From Robertkochia marina (GTDB lineage Bacteria; Bacteroidota; Bacteroidia; Flavobacteriales; Flavobacteriaceae): 64,000 nt of DNA. Within the stretch, counting starts at the first letter, position 1, and every line of letters starts with the position of its first letter. Position numbers and translations under genes: made by a program. The DNA is taken from positions 310,001-374,000 of the forward strand of contig NZ_SSMC01000002.1 in the NCBI RefSeq assembly GCF_004799345.1, in the 5' to 3' direction. Shown here in pieces: positions 60,946 to 64,000 of the stretch. The notes beneath the pieces were generated by a model, which was not told the origin of the DNA, made no database searches, and worked only from the letters and a program-made list of their open reading frames with translations.

Positions 60946-63137
60946 TTTATTTTTTCTAGCTCTAATTGATTTTTAATTAAGTTAAAGTAAATACCATTTA
61001 AAGCTATCAATTCATTATGTACTCCTAATTCTTTAATTTTACCATCTTTCATAACGATTATTTGATCTGCATTCTTAACTGTACTCAACCTATGAGCTAT
61101 TATCACGACTGTTTTATTTCTAAAAAATAAGTTGAGATTATTCATTATAACTTTCTCATTTTTGGAATCTAATGCAGAAGTAGCCTCATCTAAAAATAAA
61201 ATGGAAGGATCTTTATAGATTGCTCTAGCGATCAATAAGCGTTGTTTTTGTCCAGTGCTAATTCCATTACCTTCGTTTCCTATCCTAGTATTGAAACCTT
61301 GAGGTAACATTTGTATGAAATTATAGATATTTGCATCTTTTGCTGCTTGTATTAACTTTTCTTGGTCGATAGAGTCTACTCCTACCGCTATATTATGAGC
61401 AATAGTATCATTAAAAATATACCCCTCTTGCATTACAACTCCGCAGTTTTCACGCCAAATTTTTGGGGAAATATTCTTTAAATCATTTTCCCCAAATAAA
61501 ATTTCCCCTTTTTGAGGAGCATAAAACTTCAACAATAATTTCATTAATGTTGTTTTTCCACTTCCACTTGATCCCACGATTGCAGTTATTTTATTGGCAG
61601 GGATTTCAATCGACAGGTTATTGATAACATTATTATCATTGCCTAAATATTTAAAAGAAACTTTATTTAAAACCAAATTTTGATCTTTTTGTATTTGCTT
61701 TATGTATTGCTTATTTGTGTCAACCTCATTTTCTATATCGTGGATTTCAGAAAGTCTTTCAAGACTTATTTTGGCATCTTGGTATGAACGAATAAATGTA
61801 ACCATTTGGCTTATGGGTGAATTTAATTGCCCTATTATGTATTGTATGGAGAGCATCATTCCTAGACTTATTGAACCTTCAATTACGAGCATTGCAGACG
61901 TAAATGTTATAATAATGTTCTTAAGCTCATTTATTATGGATGAACCAACACTTTGAGTTTGTTCTAGAGCTAAACTTTTAATAGAAATTTTGAATAATTT
62001 AGCTTGTAGAAATTCCCATTTCCAACGTTTTTGTTTTTCGGCATTATGCATTTTAATTTCTTGCATACCATTGATTATCTCAATTACAGTGCTTTGCTCT
62101 TGGCTTAATTCAAAAAATCTTTTGTAGTCCAATTCTTTTCTCTTTTTCAAGAAGTACATGACCCACATTATATATAAAGTACTACCAAGGAAAAATATAA
62201 GAAAAATGGACATGCTATAGTTTATGAGTACAATCCCAAAAACTATTAAATTAAACATAGAGAAAAGAGTGTTCAAAGTTGAGTTAGTTAATAATTTTTC
62301 GATTCTGCCATGGTCGTTAATTCTTTGCATAATATCTCCAGTCATTCTTGTATCGAAATATGCGATCGGTAAGTTCATTAATTTGATGAAGAAATCTGAA
62401 ACTAGAGAAATATTTATTCTTGTACTTAAATGTAGTAATATCCAACTTCTAAATATTTCGACACTGGTAATTCCTAGAAACAACATTAATTGAGCACAAA
62501 GAATAATGTAGATAAAATTTATATCTTGATTTTGTATACCGATATCAACAATACTTTGAGTTAAAAAAGGGAAAATTAATTGTAAGAGGCTCCCAATTGA
62601 TAAGCCTAGTATTAATTGAACAATTAATTTCTTATATCCTAATAGATATTTAAAAAGGAATTTGAGTGATTTATTTTGCGTTGTATCCCATTCTGCGTCT
62701 TTAAATTTTGTTGAAGTCTCCAGCAACAATGCGATTCCTTCTTTGGTATTATCATTAGAGTCCTCGCCTATCCAATTTGTTAGAAATTCTTTTTTATGAT
62801 ATTTAATTAATCCATAGGAAGGATCGGATATATAAACAGAATCTTTTTTTACTTTATAGACAACAACGAAATGGTTTCTCTTCCAATGAATAATTAATGG
62901 CAATGGGGCATGTGAAAGTTTTTCAAAATCTATTTTAACACCTATGCTTTTAAATCCGATTGCCTCAGCAGCATCACTTAATTTCATTAAGTTACTCCCT
63001 TCTCTGCTTGTTTCTGCTAAATCTCTGATTTCCTGGAGAGTGATAATCTTACCGTAATATTTTGAAATTATACGCAAGCATGTTGGTCCACAATCTTTGG
63101 AGTCAGGTTGTTTATAAAAGGGGAATCCGTTTAACAA
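60942..63137 (-). CDS. Peptidase C39-containing ABC exporter (PCAT)
   Basis: A 731-residue fusion of three modules. Residues 1-150 are a C39 leader peptidase with Gln10, Cys16 (KQPDSKDCGPTCL), His89 (RNHFVVVYKV) and Asp105 (YISDPSYG), which cuts after double glycine. Residues about 160-470 are the six-helix transporter domain. The ATPase has Walker A VGSSGSGKTTLM, the signature ISTGQKQRLLIARA (one change from LSGGQ), Walker B ILFLDEATSALD and the H-loop IIAHRLSTV. It processes and exports the adjacent double-glycine peptide. The gene begins 151 bases downstream of the peptide's stop. Confidence 0.93.
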   Translation of the reverse strand: MLNGFPFYKQPDSKDCGPTCLRIISKYYGKIITLQEIRDLAETSREGSNLMKLSDAAEAIGFKSIGVKIDFEKLSHAPLPLIIHWKRNHFVVVYKVKKDSVYISDPSYGLIKYHKKEFLTNWIGEDSNDNTKEGIALLLETSTKFKDAEWDTTQNKSLKFLFKYLLGYKKLIVQLILGLSIGSLLQLIFPFLTQSIVDIGIQNQDINFIYIILCAQLMLFLGITSVEIFRSWILLHLSTRINISLVSDFFIKLMNLPIAYFDTRMTGDIMQRINDHGRIEKLLTNSTLNTLFSMFNLIVFGIVLINYSMSIFLIFFLGSTLYIMWVMYFLKKRKELDYKRFFELSQEQSTVIEIINGMQEIKMHNAEKQKRWKWEFLQAKLFKISIKSLALEQTQSVGSSIINELKNIIITFTSAMLVIEGSISLGMMLSIQYIIGQLNSPISQMVTFIRSYQDAKISLERLSEIHDIENEVDTNKQYIKQIQKDQNLVLNKVSFKYLGNDNNVINNLSIEIPANKITAIVGSSGSGKTTLMKLLLKFYAPQKGEILFGENDLKNISPKIWRENCGVVMQEGYIFNDTIAHNIAVGVDSIDQEKLIQAAKDANIYNFIQMLPQGFNTRIGNEGNGISTGQKQRLLIARAIYKDPSILFLDEATSALDSKNEKVIMNNLNLFFRNKTVVIIAHRLSTVKNADQIIVMKDGKIKELGVHNELIALNGIYFNLIKNQLELEKIN

Positions 63138-63247
63138 TGTAGATTAATTTTAGAAGAGATTTTATTTAAATTCTTTTTAAATGAAATTTAAATTTTCAAT
63201 AGTTTGAATTTTTCAAAGATGAAATTATAGCCTTTCTCAAGGGATGA

Positions 63248-63276
63248 AAATACCTTGGAGGCAATAACCTCCAAGG
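63248..63276 (-). terminator. Intrinsic terminator after the precursor peptide gene
   Basis: On the minus strand CCTTGGAGG and CCTCCAAGG form a 9-bp stem around TTATTG, followed by TATTTTC. It ends the short transcript and should reduce read-through into the exporter genes, so the peptide would be made in excess. Confidence 0.8.
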
Positions 63277-63288
63277 CATAAGTTGAGA

Positions 63289-63468
63289 TTAATCACAGAA
63301 ATCGAAACACGCTTGAACGGAACTTGCGCATCCAATAACTTGGATTTGATCACTACCTGAACATGAACAAGGGATTCCACCACCTGGACATTGCCCATCT
63401 CCACCTAAAACAGTTTTCAATTGGTCTCTACTCAAAATTTCACTTGAGTTAAAATTTAAATTTCTCAT
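63289..63468 (-). CDS. Double-glycine leader precursor of a six-cysteine secreted peptide
   Basis: A 59-residue precursor. Residues 1-23 are a leader with the Bacteroidota natural-product pattern LSRDQLKTVLGG (Leu12, Leu17, Leu21, Gly22-Gly23). The 36-residue core (24-59) has six cysteines at 27, 34, 36, 47, 54 and 58 and two Gly-rich patches (DGQCPGGGIP and CSCSGSD). A C39 exporter, HlyD adaptor and two thiol oxidoreductase genes lie beside it. The core probably forms three disulfides; no radical-SAM, LanM or YcaO enzyme is seen, so cysteine bridging by oxidation is favoured over thioether formation. The right inverted repeat lies 17 bases upstream of the ATG. Whether it is an antibacterial peptide or signal is unknown. 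Confidence 0.85.
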   Translation of the reverse strand: MRNLNFNSSEILSRDQLKTVLGGDGQCPGGGIPCSCSGSDQIQVIGCASSVQACFDFCD

Positions 63469-63485
63469 AATAAAACAAAATATTT

Positions 63486-63543
63486 AATATAAATTTTGCC
63501 TTGAACATTAAGGACTGTCAAGGTTTCAGTCCATGCTTCGCGA
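63486..63543 (-). repeat. Right copy of the 57/58-bp inverted repeat (precursor leader region)
   Basis: Minus-strand reading starts TCGCGAAGCATGGACTGAAA and ends AAAATTTATATT, 17 bases before the precursor start. Hairpin GGACTG..CAGTCC and the dyad CCTTAATGTTCAAGG are conserved with the left copy. It lies between the stop of the thioredoxin-domain gene and the precursor. Confidence 0.88.
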
Positions 63544-63573
63544 AAGCAATTTCGTTAACCTAAAAAGGTGATT

Positions 63574-64000
63574 TTATACTAGTACATCTCTTAAATCCTC
63601 AATATTGTACTCACGTGGTAATTCATACCCATTTATAAAGATCGTAGGTGTATGGGTTATATTCTCGTCATTACACCATTTTTCCATGGCCATTATTTTA
63701 TCATGTTGTTCCTCCATCGAGCCTTTCATTGGGAATTTTTCAGCAAAATCCTCATAAGTGATATCTTTGGATGAATACCAGGTATTAAGTGATTTTTGAG
63801 TTAATTCTTCGTTTCCAGTAGAGGCAATATCCAAGAAATGACTAACAGGTTTTGTTTTAATATCATTTTCATTAGTTGTAGCATTGAAAATTACTTGTAA
63901 ACTAATTTTCCCATTATTTATCAATTCCTCCAAAATTGGGTGAGCGTTTGAACAAGGCCCGCAATATGGATTACATACTTTAACTACATGGTATTTCGTA
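63574..64000 (-). CDS. Thioredoxin/DsbA-fold domain, likely of a VKOR-type thiol oxidase (partial)
   Basis: The frame is open to the right edge (the 5' end lies outside the window); 141 codons are visible. Near the edge is VKVCNPYCGPCSNAHPILEE, with the redox pair CGPC, followed by a DsbA-like helical region and THTPTIFINGYELPREYN, containing the cis-proline TPT-type loop. This order is typical of the C-terminal thioredoxin domain fused to vitamin K epoxide reductase (often also with a C39-like domain) in Bacteroidota peptide clusters. It probably oxidises cysteines in the periplasm. The VKOR part cannot be seen here. Confidence 0.72.
   Translation of the reverse strand, partial: TKYHVVKVCNPYCGPCSNAHPILEELINNGKISLQVIFNATTNENDIKTKPVSHFLDIASTGNEELTQKSLNTWYSSKDITYEDFAEKFPMKGSMEEQHDKIMAMEKWCNDENITHTPTIFINGYELPREYNIEDLRDVLV

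Overview
The window looks like chromosomal DNA of a marine, probably pigmented flavobacterium (phylum Bacteroidota). The evidence is lipoprotein signal peptides, -7 boxes of the TAnnTTTG type, DUF4386, DUF2892 and WG-repeat proteins, a CrtW-type carotenoid ketolase, laminarin-type glycoside hydrolases and a Bacteroidota-style double-glycine peptide export cluster. By eye, most of the window has a G+C content in the low-to-mid forties. From about 56.95 kb to the right edge it drops to roughly 30 percent.

Region by region. 0-10 kb holds metabolic genes: the start of a TfoX-like gene, a GNAT acetyltransferase and an acetamidase-like lipoprotein on the minus strand; an overlapping flavin reductase / M20 peptidase / DUF1611 operon; two paralogous small membrane proteins; a decayed secreted-protein gene; an FAD amine oxidase and an AsmA-like protein. 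10-17 kb mixes a few enzymes (class-V aminotransferase fold, MetY, FAD oxidoreductase) with unusually repeat-rich intergenic DNA, a SAM-I riboswitch in front of metY, and a stand-alone RNA-like transcription unit with promoter and terminator. 17-24 kb holds a cyclophilin, two peptidase-like lipoproteins, membrane proteins and the CrtW ketolase. 24.8-28 kb encodes an outer-membrane barrel protein and an IPT/kelch lipoprotein.

28-42 kb reads as an exopolysaccharide locus that I do not recognise as a named pathway: a receiver-glycosyltransferase fusion, a GT-C-like membrane protein, a secreted protein, a glycoside hydrolase, a GT4 glycosyltransferase, a Wzx/MATE-like flippase, a STAS protein, a TPR plus outer-membrane-barrel protein and a mannose-1-phosphate guanylyltransferase. 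Its parts list resembles Pel-type secretion. Next to it, 42-46.5 kb is a tight five-gene H-NOX phosphorelay (receiver, H-NOX, PAS kinase, Hpt, LytTR regulator), then manA. A short motif close to GRATGGTMA, often preceded by TCGRY, recurs in the promoter regions of these units. The parts together suggest nitric-oxide-responsive control of a mannose-containing surface polysaccharide.

48-54 kb is a partly decayed laminarin-type locus: an intact GH16 enzyme and MFS sugar porter, a wrecked GH30 gene between them, and a fibronectin-like remnant. 54-57 kb holds rhlE surrounded by families of small structured repeats. 57-64 kb is an AT-rich, probably acquired island. It encodes a previously unlisted 59-residue double-glycine precursor with a six-cysteine core, a C39-peptidase ABC exporter, its HlyD partner, a TlpA-like lipoprotein and a thioredoxin-fold protein that runs off the window. 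Two near-identical 57/58-bp inverted repeats sit at 57.34 and 63.49 kb, and the right one is directly upstream of the precursor gene. This disulfide-rich secreted-peptide system and the motif-linked polysaccharide/H-NOX region are the two best candidates for something undescribed.
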